Below the pieces are notes generated by a model. It saw only the letters and a program-made list of their open reading frames with translations. It was not told the origin of the DNA and did not search any database. The position numbers were made by a program, and so were the translations under genes. Below, piece after piece: positions 42,136-52,521 of a DNA stretch of 64,000 nucleotides (position 1 is the first letter of the stretch; every line of letters starts with the position of its first letter). This DNA comes from Paulinella micropora (taxonomy: Eukaryota > Cercozoa > Imbricatea > Euglyphida), in NCBI GenBank assembly GCA_009731375.1, contig BJOX01000355.1:229967-293966 (forward strand). Direction: 5' to 3'.

Positions 42136-43242
42136 CTAGTCTATTTTCTGCTCTCTCGAGAGTGACTCCCACGATATCTCTACTGGTCGTAGGTCACTGA
42201 AAGACTCAAAGTCCATATGCGCCGCTATAACTCCATACGCTGTTACCTTCTCCTCCTCCTTCCCTTCATTTCTCCTCTGCTCCCCCCCGCTCGCACTATC
42301 CCTCTTACTTTCTGAGCTATTACTTCCTTCTTCGACTGTCGTTGTGTCCGCAGTCGCACCTGTAGCAGTTGTGGTGCTCACAAAACCAGTTGTCGACCTA
42401 ATAGGCAAGGTTAACGTGAGGTCATCGTCGTCAGGGTCAGAGGGTACCCTAGCCTCCTCCTCGTCGGTGGCTAGCATCACAATTCCTCCGAAGTGGCCGT
42501 CCAGCGCTTCTTCCATACTTCGGTAACACCATTGACTTTCCCCTGAACGTAAGCTGTGTTGCCGTTTATCTCCTGTATGTTCACACAAAATATGCGATGA
42601 ATCGTTTATAAAGTCGGGCAATCTGTGTAGGCCGGGCCGTACCACCATCTGCTTTGACACATCCTTGTCGACAACTTGTTTCACGTACTTCTCGGCCACG
42701 TCATTGAAAACTGGCTCGCGACTGACACCGGCAAGGTTTTTCGCCAAACCTATGGGCCAAAACTCAAACCAGGTTTCGGTGTGTTCGCATTCCACAGGCG
42801 AGTCTGCCTTATCCTTCTTAGGCGCCCCCTTGTCAGACGGCGCGCTTGTATCTAAATCATCTCGCATGACAAGAGGACAGTCGTAAAACGAGCAAGTACC
42901 GTTGATTTCCATATGAGCGCACTTCTTGAGTTTCGGCAGCTCCTCAAGCTTGCTCTTCTTTGCCAGCGGCTAAGGCATCGGTGTCTCCTTCGTCTTGTCC
43001 TGCTTGTCGGCATCCGCCATCTGACATGATCCAAATGTGTAATCTGCATATAAAGCAAGAGGGTTGGCGACCTTAATGGGTTCAGGAGGCAGCTTATATA
43101 GCTCCTCCACCTCAATCTTGCCGTACTCCGGCTTCTCGTTCATCATACCCTCTACCGTTAGACCGGCCCACGCGGCATCATTTTCTTCGAACTTATCAAG
43201 TGTCGGCTTCGCGACGAAGGCAGCACGCTTGTTGACGACCAC
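42136..43242 (-). pseudogene. Copia 2 region between Gag and MYND segment
   Basis: Two frames (43242-42970 and 42912-42136) of charged, Ser/Thr/Asp-rich sequence with no known domain; a TATDTTTVEEGSNSSES-like low-complexity piece lies in the middle and MDFESFSDLRPVEISW near the end. Frameshifts join it poorly to Gag upstream and to the MYND segment downstream. Probably part of one long polyprotein originally. Confidence 0.5.
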
Positions 43243-44309
43243 TCTCGTCTTGCGGGGATCGCGTGAGTTATTAGATTATTTTGGTACCTGGGTCGGGGGT
43301 TCTGTCTCCTCCGTTGCGCCGACCGCTGTTGTTGCTTCCGATTGGGAGTATTGTAATTCTTTCTAGGTGGGCCACGGGCCTTACACTCACTTCCAGTATG
43401 AGTCGGTTTATTAGCACAGTCGGGCCTAAGACACCGCACACGGCAATTCCTTATCACATAATTGTCCTTCTTACAATTAAAACACGTCTTGTTGTCGCCA
43501 GCCAAAAAAACAGAAACGGTGTGGGAGGAAGGTGCGTTACCCATTTTTCTCCCCACTCGACTTGCCTCGGCCGCCTGCGCCATTTTCTGTATCCAAGCAC
43601 ACAATTCATTGTAATTAGGCTTATCAGCATCTGCCCTGGACCAATACAACGGTCCTCCTACATCACCTAACATTAAATGCTTAGCCTCCCTTATCCATTG
43701 TAACGTGGCCACACACTTGCACTGATCCGGAAACACCAAGTTCCGCTGAGCTATCTTCTCGTACCTATGTGCCTGACGTTCTATCCAATCTTCTATCTTC
43801 GTCTTCTCTGTTATCTTGTCAGTAAACATCTCTTGCAACAACTTGTGATTGGAAATAGGTCCTAGTAGGGCAAACTTCTCACTCAGTCTAGCCCACATCT
43901 CTCGTGGATGATTACCTGCCCTCCGTATAGTCAACATCGCCGGGTGCCCCTGTAAAGCATTAGCCAGGTAAGGCCGCAGCTTGACAATACATGACAACCT
44001 TTCCTTCTCCGGGAGGCACTGCTCGAGGTCCTGAAACGTGAAGTCCGCGTCCAGCTCGTCGATCGCCTCCTTCTGCTCCTTCAGAGGGACAGCTGGGTCG
44101 ACCAATGCTTTCCCTTCTGTAGCCTTCTTCAACTCTTGCGCTATCGGGGGGATGTATGTCTTCAGCTCGGCCAGCGGCATAGGTCCATTAGGATCTGCAA
44201 TAAAAATCAAGAATTTGGGGTCAACGCCCTCAACAAACTGTAAAAACGACCATCTCCATTCCTCAAACGCAGAGGCTTTACCTGACAAACGCGAGCATTG
44301 CAGCGCCAC
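43158..44309 (-). CDS. gag: Copia 2 Gag with degenerate zinc knuckle
   Basis: 383-residue frame from ATG 44309, just inside the 5' LTR and primer site. The capsid-like helical part (residues 1-260) includes LRPYLANALQGHPA and WARLSEKFALLGPISNHKLL, as in copia Gag (UBN2-type). A CCHC-like knuckle CFNCKKDNYVIRNC follows, with Asn-Tyr in place of the usual Gly-His, and a second Cys cluster RCLRPDCANKPTHTGSEC. The Arg/Lys/Gln-rich tail suits RNA binding. The last 40 residues run out of frame into the next segment. The frame is open and may still be expressed. Confidence 0.75.
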   Translation of the reverse strand: MALQCSRLSGKASAFEEWRWSFLQFVEGVDPKFLIFIADPNGPMPLAELKTYIPPIAQELKKATEGKALVDPAVPLKEQKEAIDELDADFTFQDLEQCLPEKERLSCIVKLRPYLANALQGHPAMLTIRRAGNHPREMWARLSEKFALLGPISNHKLLQEMFTDKITEKTKIEDWIERQAHRYEKIAQRNLVFPDQCKCVATLQWIREAKHLMLGDVGGPLYWSRADADKPNYNELCAWIQKMAQAAEASRVGRKMGNAPSSHTVSVFLAGDNKTCFNCKKDNYVIRNCRVRCLRPDCANKPTHTGSECKARGPPRKNYNTPNRKQQQRSAQRRRQNPRPRYQNNLITHAIPARREWSSTSVLPSSRSRHLISSKKMMPRGPV

Positions 44310-44315
44310 TTGCGT

Positions 44316-44328
44316 CCGCTCATAACCA
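44316..44328 (-). other. Copia 2 putative primer-binding site
   Basis: On the minus strand TGGTTATGAGCGG follows the 5' LTR. Starting with TGG and resembling the tRNA-Met-type sites of copia elements, it is the likely primer site. Confidence 0.5.
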
Positions 44329-44753
44329 ATCCATCCTTATTAATCTATATAAAAACAGCTATAACTCAGTTAACTTTGTAGTTCCAATAAACATACTTTA
44401 ATGATAATAATAACTAATGGTAAATATTAAATGTCGTGACGTACACGTGATTTCGTTTTCTAGAATTTATAGAATCTCAATAAATGACTGATAAAGTGAC
44501 CATGGTATGACTGTAATAGAGTGAATCATGGTCACTGTTCTAGATAAAAGATAGATCGGTGCGGTTGCATGTGTTTATGTGCAAATTGGCAATATTACTG
44601 TGGTTAAAGGAAATAATTACGATTATATTCGGCATTAATCCGGACTATTAAAATTGGTCATGAACCTGCAAAAATAGTAATAATGCGGCATTTCTGAGTT
44701 CTATTGTTACCGGAAAATTAGGAACGGAATATTACGGGAATTACGGTCCTACA
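44328..44753 (-). repeat. Copia 2 5' LTR
   Basis: Matches 16226-16650 with about 8 substitutions and no large indels. Its outer end is TGTAGGACC (minus strand), directly flanked by CTATCTATC microsatellite. The few differences between the LTRs imply a fairly recent insertion. Confidence 0.85.
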
Positions 44754-45286
44754 CTATCTATCTCTCTCTCTCTCTGAAGTATAAATATTGATAAGTTTAA
44801 TATTCATATTGCTATTTTTCATTGACTAACATTCAACATGTGTATTTCTATTTTGCAATGTAAATATAGATGCAATTCAGAAAAAGGAGAGAAAGAGAAG
44901 AAGAGAGATGAAAAGAATGAGACGAGATGAAAAAATGATAACAGAGATGAAAAGAATGAGAGAAAAGAGAGATGAAAAGAATGAGAGGAGAGAGAGAGAG
45001 AATACGAGAGAGAGAGAGAGACAGTAGGAGGGGAGAGAGAGAAAGAATTGGACGGGAGAGAGAGAGAGATAGAGAGAGAGAGAAAAGAATGAGAGAAAAC
45101 AGAGATGAAAAGAAAGAGATGAAACAGAAATGAAAAGAATGAGAGGAGAGAGAGAGATAATGAATGAGAGAGAGAGAGAGAGAGAGCGAGAGCGAGAGCG
45201 AGAGAGCGAGAGAGAGTATGAATAAGAGAGCGAGAGAGAGAGAGAGAGAACAGAAAAAAGAAAAGAGAGGGGGGGGCCGCCACACA
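44754..45286. repeat. (CT)n/(GA)n microsatellite region
   Basis: CTATC units continue the target microsatellite, then about 65 unique bases, then long GAGA/AGAAAAG tracts with ATGAAAAGAATGAGA units. Frames here encode Ser/Leu/Phe repeats and are not genes. Confidence 0.85.
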
Positions 45287-45590
45287 TACGACTACACCTT
45301 TACAATACATATCCATAACATAGCATAATAATATATATCACCTCGCAACATATTTAAGCAAAAATATTAATTGTAATAACTATAATACAATATCAACAAC
45401 TTCCACCCCCCCCTTTTCTTCTTTTATTCCTTTTCTAGAAAAGGAAAAGAGAGGGGGGGCCGCCACACATGACTACACCTTTACAATTACATATCCATAA
45501 CATAGCATAATAATATATATCACCACGCAATATATCTAAGCAAAAATATATATTTTGATAACTATAATATAATATTAATACTGAGGCTGA
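45257..45590. repeat. Two direct copies of a 135-bp segment starting GGCCGCCACACAT
   Basis: GGGGGGCCGCCACACAT with the following TACACCTTTACAAT...ATAACATAGCATAATAA occurs at about 45275-45405 and again at about 45455-45590 with roughly ten differences. A short unique spacer containing CTTTTCTAGAAAAG separates them. A local tandem duplication. Confidence 0.7.
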
Positions 45591-45734
45591 ATACTAATTT
45601 AATATTTAATATCTTCCTTAATACGCTCAACTGAATAACTAGGTTTTCACCTTAGATAAAAGTATAACTTACTAGCTATACTTTTCACGTGGAAGTTCCC
45701 TGAGTCCAATTGTAAAAATTGTTCTCTCAATAAA

Positions 45735-45763
45735 AACGAAGAAGAAGAAGAAGAAGAGAGAAA

Positions 45764-45795
<32 letters not shown>

Positions 45796-45905
45796 CAAAG
45801 AAAATAGAAGACAGATAGATAGAGATAGAGATAGAGAGAGAGAATAGGAGGAAAAGAGAGAGAGGGGAGAGAGAGAGAGAGAGAGATGAAAAGAATGAAA
45901 AGAAT
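45735..45905. repeat. GA-rich microsatellite
   Basis: GAAGAAGAAG, AAAGAAAGAAAG, GATAGAGATAG and GAGAGA tracts follow one another. No genes. Confidence 0.85.
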
Positions 45906-45939
45906 TCTTTCTGAAATGTAGTCAATACCTGCATTGAAA

Positions 45940-46740
45940 AATAACAATATAACTATTGAAATTTAAGCAATCTTATAATACAAAATAGCAAGATAAATAT
46001 TGAAATTAATTCAATATTTATATTGAAATGTAGTTAAAATCTATATGGATAAATTTCAATATAAATATTGAAATTCAAGCAATATTTATACTGTAATAGT
46101 AATATAAATATCGAAACTTAATCAATATTTATATTTCAATTTAGCTTTATAAATAAATTAAATTTCAATATTTATATTGCTACTTTGTAGTATAAATGTA
46201 AACTAAATTTAAATGTTTATATTGTTATGTGGCAATATAGATATTGATTACATTACACACACAGATAGAAAGAAGAAAAAATAGAAGAGAGATAAAAAGA
46301 ATGAAAATATTTACATTGCAAAATAACAATATAAATATTGAAAATTTCCTCAATATTTATGTTAAAAAAGCAATATAAATATTGAAATTTGTGTAATATT
46401 AACATTGCAAAAAAGCAATATTAATATTGAAATTGATGCAATTTATATAATATTGCAAAAAAGCAAATTATTAATATTGAAATTATGCAATATTAATATT
46501 GCAAAAAAGCAATATTGATATTGAAATCGATGCAATATTAATTTTGAAAAAAAACAATATTAATATGGCAAAAAAGCAATATTAATATTGAAAATATTGA
46601 AATTGATGCAATATTAATATTGCAAAAAAGCAATATTAATATTGAAATCGATGCAATATTAGTATTGAAAAAAAGGAATATTAATATTACAAAAAAGCAA
46701 TATTAATATTGAAAATATTATAATTATTGATGACTATTGC
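45940..46740. repeat. AATATTAATATTG satellite, third array
   Basis: Up to about 46260 it is a diverged AATATTGAAATT form; from about 46380 the 45-bp unit of the 12-14 kb arrays (GCAATATTAATATTGC with AAAAAAGC and GAAATTGATG linkers) returns. Sharing the unit on both sides of the copia 2/Polinton nest shows a common repeat family. Confidence 0.75.
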
Positions 46741-46974
46741 AAAAAAGCAATATTTCAAAACTTAACAAAAAAAATATTGCTGTGACTAAGAGCTTACGTA
46801 TGCCTGGCCACCAGTGAAGGATATTGCAAAAAGGAGCAATCAATATCTTTCAAAAAAAATTGATTTTTTTCAAAAAAAATATTGATTTTTCTTAAAAATA
46901 AAAGTATTGAAAGTTGAATTTAAGGTATCAGGTGCCACTAAGTGAGCTTTTTGAGTTACACTGCCGGACCAGCA

Positions 46975-47118
46975 GCAAAATCTGCTATATAAAAATCAAT
47001 ATTTTCTTCAATATTAATATTGATCAAAACTAACCCTAACTTCAATTAATATTGATTTTTGATCAACATTAATGTTGATTTTAAAATCAACATCTTCGCA
47101 TTCCGGGTAGTGGTAAGA
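46975..47118. repeat. Inverted copy of the ACTACCCGG repeat terminus
   Basis: On the minus strand CACTACCCGGAATGCGAAGA is followed by ATGTTGATTTTAAAATCAAC, matching the ends near 11408 and 14816. It lies at the outer edge of the satellite, facing outward, which is what a terminal sequence of a larger repeat element would do. Confidence 0.55.
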
Positions 47119-47139
47119 TACTTTTTCTAAAATAATTAA

Positions 47140-47427
47140 TTAATTTTTTTTACTTTTATTATATGGGCAATATATTTTTCGATGGAAAATATGTTTACCA
47201 AAATAAAAAAATGATAGACAATATGAATTAGACTGTGATTTTACTTTTTGATATTCCAGTTCTTGTATCTTCTTTTTGTATTCCTCTATGCTTTTGAGTT
47301 CTTGCTTTTGCTTTAATGCTTCGCATTTCTTTTCCTTCAACCTATCTTGGTGGCGGTAGTAGTATGCGAGAGCCTTCTCGTTATTTCTCTTGCTTCTAGC
47401 TCCTTCGTATAGTTTCGGTCGTGGCAT
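47140..47427 (-). CDS. Small basic coiled-coil protein
   Basis: 95 residues from ATG 47427: MPRPKLYEGARSKRNNEKAL, then a Lys/Glu-rich helix (DRLKEKKCEALKQKQELKS). The N-terminus resembles short basic regions found at the start of many eukaryotic transposon-encoded proteins. It lies about 20 bases outside a repeat terminus, like the orphan gene at 10563-11384. No family assigned. Confidence 0.4.
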   Translation of the reverse strand: MPRPKLYEGARSKRNNEKALAYYYRHQDRLKEKKCEALKQKQELKSIEEYKKKIQELEYQKVKSQSNSYCLSFFYFGKHIFHRKIYCPYNKSKKN

Positions 47428-47670
47428 TGTCTCAACTATTTACCTCCTTCGTCGGTACGTCGTTAGATGTATATTATTGTTATATATTTTCTAAGTGCAA
47501 AATAATTCATTATAAATTGTAAAAAGCTATTCTCCTAGTTCTCATATTTAGTTCTCTTAATGCTTCACTACATATACACATTTTGATATTTTCTTTTCGT
47601 GTTCTTGCTTGTTTTTCTTCTAACTATTTTTCTTTCTCCATCCAAAAGTCATTTGTTTTTTTGTATCTAT

Positions 47671-47868
47671 TTACCATTTCTTCTCTAGTGAAATGATTAA
47701 TGGACAAGTTGCAAAATTGTGTGCTTTCGCTTCTGGAAAATGCTTGTTGCAATTGTATTCTTCTTCCATTTCTTTATCAGCTTGTATGAAGAAAGATATC
47801 TCTTCAAAAGCTTCATCGTGATTGATAGTATTTTGTTTTTGTTTTCTTTGTCTGCTTCTGATTTCCAT
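47671..47868 (-). CDS. Small hypothetical protein
   Basis: 65 residues from ATG 47868, with a basic start (RSRQRKQKQ), an acidic middle and a Cys/His cluster (CNKHFPEAKAHNFATCPL). It follows the previous small frame on the same strand. It may be a chance frame. Confidence 0.25.
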   Translation of the reverse strand: MEIRSRQRKQKQNTINHDEAFEEISFFIQADKEMEEEYNCNKHFPEAKAHNFATCPLIISLEKKW

Positions 47869-48026
47869 TCTTTTATAATTATGTAATAATATTTTATAAA
47901 TATAAAATAATTGATTTTCCTTTCTTGCTTCCTTTTTATTTCTATATGATTTCTCTTTGATTTATTTAGTTGTTGGAAAATAATTATTTGTGACTTGAAT
48001 ACACTTTTTGTGATGGTATTTTCTGA

Positions 48027-48205
48027 AATATATATATATATATAATATATGCTAGATATATGCTAGATATTATATATATGCTAGATATTATATATATATG
48101 CTAGATATTATATATATGCTAGATATTATATATATATATACTATATATATATGTATATACTATATATATATACATATATTATATAATATATATATATATA
48201 TATAT
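48027..48205. repeat. (TA)n with ATGCTAGATAT units
   Basis: Five GCTAGATAT units within TATATA runs, then a pure TA-rich tract. Low complexity. Confidence 0.85.
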
Positions 48206-48388
48206 CCAGTTGCACCACACAGCATGTATTTATGCAAACATATGTTCAAATAACATTAATTCCATATACTATGATGAAATGAAATAAAATGAAACTGTAT
48301 TACATATGTATTTATCCATACACGTATGTACATATATTATCCTAATGCGTGCAGACGCGTATATGATTTTTTGTGCAATACATAGACC

Positions 48389-51300
48389 ATGGCAAAAAGG
48401 AAAGCGGAACTCACTGAAACATCTGGGCCAACTGCTCATCCTTCTCCTCGCTTGAACCCTTCTCCTCGCTTGAACGTCAAGCAGAAAAAAACTGAACGTG
48501 CTAATACGGGACGTACCCTTTTAGAAACATGGGAAGCTACTCGACGTGGAGTATGCATCGTACTCGACATTTCGGAAGACAACAATTGCAATATGACCTT
48601 GCGGAGTGCGAGTGAGAAGGATGAAACACCGAGTGCATGGGAATCAACTATGTGGCAGAAATGTTTGTCTGCAGGACCGCAAGTGAACATATCAGCGAAA
48701 ACTTTGAAACAGCATGTTACATACAATCTTGGGAATGGTCACTTCATGTCAGACACGGATGACTTCAGACAATCAGGTACAGTTGCTGGTGCTCCATACC
48801 TGTCCAAGGTGGAGGATCAAATGTTGTTGGCCTGGATCGATTTCGTCTCTGTTAAGTGCGGTCAACCAACGATAGATGAAGTAAGGGATCAGGTACAGAT
48901 CGCCGAAAGCGGCCGGCCGCACGGGGGGGGGGGGGNNNNNNNNNNNNNNNNNNNNNNNNNNNNNNNNNNNNNNNNNNNNNNNNNNNNNNNNNNNNNNNNN
49001 NNNGGGGGGGGGGGGGGGGGGGGGGGGGGGGCTGATGCAGGTGAGGAGCGTGAATATGAGACTAAGACTTCATTGAACATGTGTGTGTGTGTGTGTGTTT
49101 GTGTGTGTGCGTGAGAGAGAGAGATAGAGAGAGAGAGAGAGAAGTACACATTGAAATATTTTAAATATTAGGCTGCAAATATAGCTTCTTGGCGAGGCGC
49201 GGACAGTGTTCCCAGCAATGCATGGTACACGCGCTGGAAGGAACGTGTAAAGACGAAGCAAGGAATCAACATGGTCTTGTGCAAAGTAAGAAAGCGTGAA
49301 TCCCTGCGTTCCATCCGGCGCATACGGGGATACGTGAGTTACTTCACGAAGCTGGAAAATTTTCTGTTGAAATGTAAGCCAGCCAGGGTAAAGCGCACCA
49401 TCTCTTTAACATTCATATCTGCGGCGTGGTACCTGACACTTGGTTTAGATTTGCGACATAGACGAAGCTGGGTTCACGGGTTTCTTTGAAGGTGGCGAGT
49501 CACACAAAAGAAAGTCGTAGTCATCGTGCGTTCTGGTGACAGTCAACGGGCTTGGCGCGTGCAGTCTGTTCTTCGTGGTTCATCCATTTTTTTATTCTGA
49601 AATAGCAACACTGACATTCTGTCATTGAATTGTGCTCAGATCACGTGTCTATCGCAGTTTGCATTTACGGAGATTTGGTATGGCCCAACCAGGGCAACCC
49701 AACACCTGGCAGTCTGACGAAAATTAAGATCAAGAGCACGGGTGCGTGTAAGCCTTTGTTTATCTACCCACTGAAATACATCGGCACCAAGTACGCACTT
49801 TCTGAGTTGGACGAATTCGCGGAGGCCGCCGCGCGCGCACATGCTGCACCTGTCATGAAGGATCCCAAGCAACCACTTACGTTCGTTCAAGAGTTGGCTA
49901 TGCGTGTGCAAACGCGACGGGGCAAGGCATCCGCACTGCCACTTGTCGACCGACCTTTCGACATGATCAGTTCTGGTTCAAGATCAGGCAATATGAACTC
50001 GACCATCATGTACAATCTGTACAAGGATCACTGGATCCCCGCTCCGAGAAGGACTCTCCGATGAGCAGTGGGTATTGCAGAAAATGGATGGAGCGAGCGC
50101 TCACATGACTGACGAGCTGTGGGATCTCTGCCTTGCAAGTCGCATCCTCTTGGCTCTTATTTCCCCGGTCACAGCAGTCACGATAATGCTGAGTTGGACA
50201 GGGTGCAATTTCACATCATCAAGAAGCAAGGGAAGCCCGCTCTGGACAAATGAGTCAACTACACGCGTCAAGTAGGAGAAGACCTGAAGCTGGGGGATAC
50301 AGAAAGCATATGAAAATGCGACGAATCAGTATAACATCAGCAAAGCTTTCCAATGCACTGGGACAGTATCATTCGACCCCATGCAAATCCTGCCATCCTC
50401 CAGCAAGTCTTCTGTCTCATTACAGAACAAAGACAACAAGAACTACCTGGCAATCAAGAAAGAATTCGGACCTACTATTCTTGCCTCAGTTCTCCCTTCT
50501 GCGAGTGCTTCTAGTTCTTCCTCCGCCGCCTTCATCTCCTCCGACTCATCCACATCTTCCTCCAGCTTACAGCAAGGTACATACGTATACAGTCACCCTG
50601 CCAGTATCTACTAGTGATATCCTCATACCTGCACAGCTGCAGCTCTACAGCGTTCGCCGGAGTGGGGTGAAATCGCAAGCCAACCGACTTACAACAGGTC
50701 GCGTAGGACTCATTACGGCATGAGGCGACCGAACGACCACGTGCCTTGCCAGAGAGATGAGATGAATTCTCGCGATCGGCATCGACGCTTGCGACAGTAT
50801 CCGAACCTGGTATGTGCATAAGCACAATCAAAACTACATTATCTTTCTTTTTTCCTTTCATTTATAGGTGTTTTTCAACCCCGAGATCAACCTGACCTAT
50901 TTCCAGGGCAGGGAGAATTTCAAGCGTGCGCAGACGAGAGAGAGACAAAACCAGCGCGGCCCACAGTTGAGATCTCAAAAGATCGGTAAAGCTGGGATGA
51001 TTATAGACACTGAGACAGCTAAGAAGCTCCGCGCGGAAGAAGAAAACAACAGGGAGAAGAAAGCGGCGAAAGAGCAAGCAAAAAAAGATAAAGAAGAAGC
51101 AGTCAAGATAATGTTGCATGATATAGGAACTATACAGGAAGTGATAGAAAAAGCAAACAAGGAGAAGGAGAAGAGGAAAGAGGCGGAGCAGAAAACAATA
51201 ATCGCTCAAACACTCGCCAAGTTAAGAGCGGACCTAGCTCACAAACACAAGCAAAGAGCCACGGAGCTAAGTGCAGAACTAGCAAAACTGAAGGGAGGAG

Positions 51301-51443
51301 ATTACCCACTTCTTTCTGCTTGTGTTGCATGCCTGACCGAGTGGGATGATCTTGAGTTTGAAGCGGTACAATGCGATCACTGCAAAGCTTTCTGGTACAC
51401 TGAATGTCTCTCAGACAGGGACGACGACTGGGTAATAAACTAG
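48389..51443 (+). pseudogene. Tigger/pogo-type DDE transposase with PHD-like finger
   Basis: Fragments in order: a helix-turn-helix-like N-terminus (LSKVEDQMLLAWIDFVSVKCG near residue 140, as in CENP-B/Tigger proteins); WYTRWKER near 49220; DIDEAGF near 49457 (first catalytic Asp); QKMDGASAHMTDELWDLC near 50075 (second Asp, usual DGxxSH); ELDRVQF as a likely third Asp. A Lys/Glu-rich coiled coil and a PHD-like finger (CVACLTEW...QCDHCKAFW...CLSDRDDDW) at 50868-51443 end it. Frameshifts and a 68-base gap break it. The finger lacks its last Cys pair. Polinton B starts 15 bases after the last stop. Introns rather than shifts could explain part of the fragmentation. Confidence 0.65.
48922..49031. 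other. Assembly gap inside poly-G
   Basis: A 68-base N run (48936-49003) is flanked by long poly-G on both sides. This resembles the poly-C plus N regions at 6.6 and 7.8 kb and is likely an artefact of low-complexity sequence. Confidence 0.8.
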
Positions 51444-51457
51444 CACGAACCTCAGTG

Positions 51458-51681
51458 AGTAGTATAGGGTCGCACTTTAAGACAAAATTTGGATACATAC
51501 AGCCGACGAAACGAAACGGCTCTATCGGCTCTCCTATTCGTCGTCTTAACATTATCATTTAAATTACCTTTTTCGTAGCCAACTCCGTCTTCGCCAGTGT
51601 TACCTACCACACATGCAGTTGGTGTGGTAGGGTCTTTTTAATGTGGAAACCAACACGACTAATCAGTCATAATAAAACTAA
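51458..51681 (+). repeat. Polinton B left terminal region
   Basis: Only the outermost 20 bases match copy A's terminus. Further in, AACGGCTCTATCGGCTCTCC echoes the AAGAGCCGTTATT repeats of the A terminus. The inner border cannot be set without the other end. Confidence 0.7.
51603..51631. terminator. Hairpin near B left end
   Basis: CCTACCACAC and GTGTGGTAGG form a 10-bp stem with a 9-base loop, followed by a T run. It lies about 50 bases downstream of the minus-strand gene ending at 51682, so it may be a 3'-end signal. Confidence 0.4.
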
Positions 51682-52161
51682 TTAGGAAATTCGTCGCCTT
51701 TTGTAGGCTTCATATTCTTGAATGATTTCGGATGAAGTTTTTCCTCCATCAATCATTTTACGAGCGCGTATTTCGTCTTCTACGCCCATTGGTTGTTCTT
51801 CCGCAAACAACCAATGCTCAAATAGTCGTAATTGTTTTTTCTTTTTTTCTTCTTCTCTTTTTTTCTCTCTCTTCATTTGCTCTATTTTTTCTTTTCGTGC
51901 TACTTCATCATTACGTTGGTCAAGTAATTCATCAATAGCACTCGCCTTATTTTCACATTCCTTCTTTTGTTTCTCTAATTCCATACGCTCCTGTTCATTG
52001 CGCTCAAGTTTGCTTATTATGTTATCCATTCTTACATCATTGCTTGCTTTATCTCTCACTAAATCTTTATGTCTCTTATCTTTTAATTTTTCTATCCATT
52101 TATTTGTGCTTTCTCTTTCTATAATGCTGGCATCACTATTATTACTTTCGTTGTCGCTCAT
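51682..52161 (-). CDS. Coiled-coil protein at B left end
   Basis: 159 residues from ATG 52161. Ser/Asn-rich start, then a long Glu/Lys heptad-type helix (residues about 25-125), then HWLFAEEQPMGVEDEIRARK and a basic end. No enzyme motif. It has no counterpart in copy A, whose left end has an AP2/zinc-finger gene instead. Codon use is AT-rich like the Polinton genes. Function unknown. Confidence 0.6.
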   Translation of the reverse strand: MSDNESNNSDASIIERESTNKWIEKLKDKRHKDLVRDKASNDVRMDNIISKLERNEQERMELEKQKKECENKASAIDELLDQRNDEVARKEKIEQMKREKKREEEKKKKQLRLFEHWLFAEEQPMGVEDEIRARKMIDGGKTSSEIIQEYEAYKRRRIS

Positions 52162-52434
52162 TAGGACATTTGGTGAGTAATAGTTATTGAATTATGAATA
52201 ATCTTGCCCAGAGCAAAGTTGTCCAGTGGGCAGAAGGGCAGAATTTGGTGGGTGTGCCCTTTTGCCTCACCTTTCCCGTCTCCTGCTTGGAAAAATGTAT
52301 TGACTATTACCACTCTTTCCTTTACGGCTAAATTTTTCCCATCCATTTTCAATTGTTGCCACTTTTTACATGTGCGGATTTTTTTCCAGAATATTCAGCA
52401 CCCTCCAAAAAAAAACTCGTGCTTTTGCTCATTC

Positions 52435-52456
52435 TTGGTCTTTTCAGAAAGACCAA
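52435..52456. other. Perfect 9-bp stem-loop
   Basis: TTGGTCTTT-tcag-AAAGACCAA, upstream of the spliced-looking gene that starts at 52522. Role unknown. Confidence 0.35.
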
Positions 52457-52521
52457 AGTGCTTTTGCAAAAAGACTAAAAGCCCTTATGTTGATTTTGTC
52501 CTATTCTGTTTTTTGTTGCAG

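Larger units (their letters stand above)
16211..44753 (-). mobile_element. Ty1/copia retrotransposon 2, split by Polinton A
   Basis: Two LTRs bound a minus-strand copia element of about 8.1 kb once the 20.4-kb Polinton insert is discounted. Coding order on the minus strand is Gag (44309 down), a long extra region with a MYND-like finger, protease, integrase first half, [Polinton A], integrase second half, RT, RNase H. A G-rich tract precedes the 3' LTR at 16651 and a TGG-starting primer site follows the 5' LTR at 44328. The LTRs differ at about 8 positions by eye, so insertion was fairly recent, yet the reading frames hold stops and shifts. Confidence 0.85.

Noticed and set aside
44819-45316. 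Long Ser/Leu/Phe frames in three phases
   Set aside because: GA/CT microsatellite artefacts.
47140-47868. Polinton origin for the two small minus-strand frames at 47 kb
   Set aside because: No similarity to Polinton genes A or B, and no hairpin elements or termini nearby.
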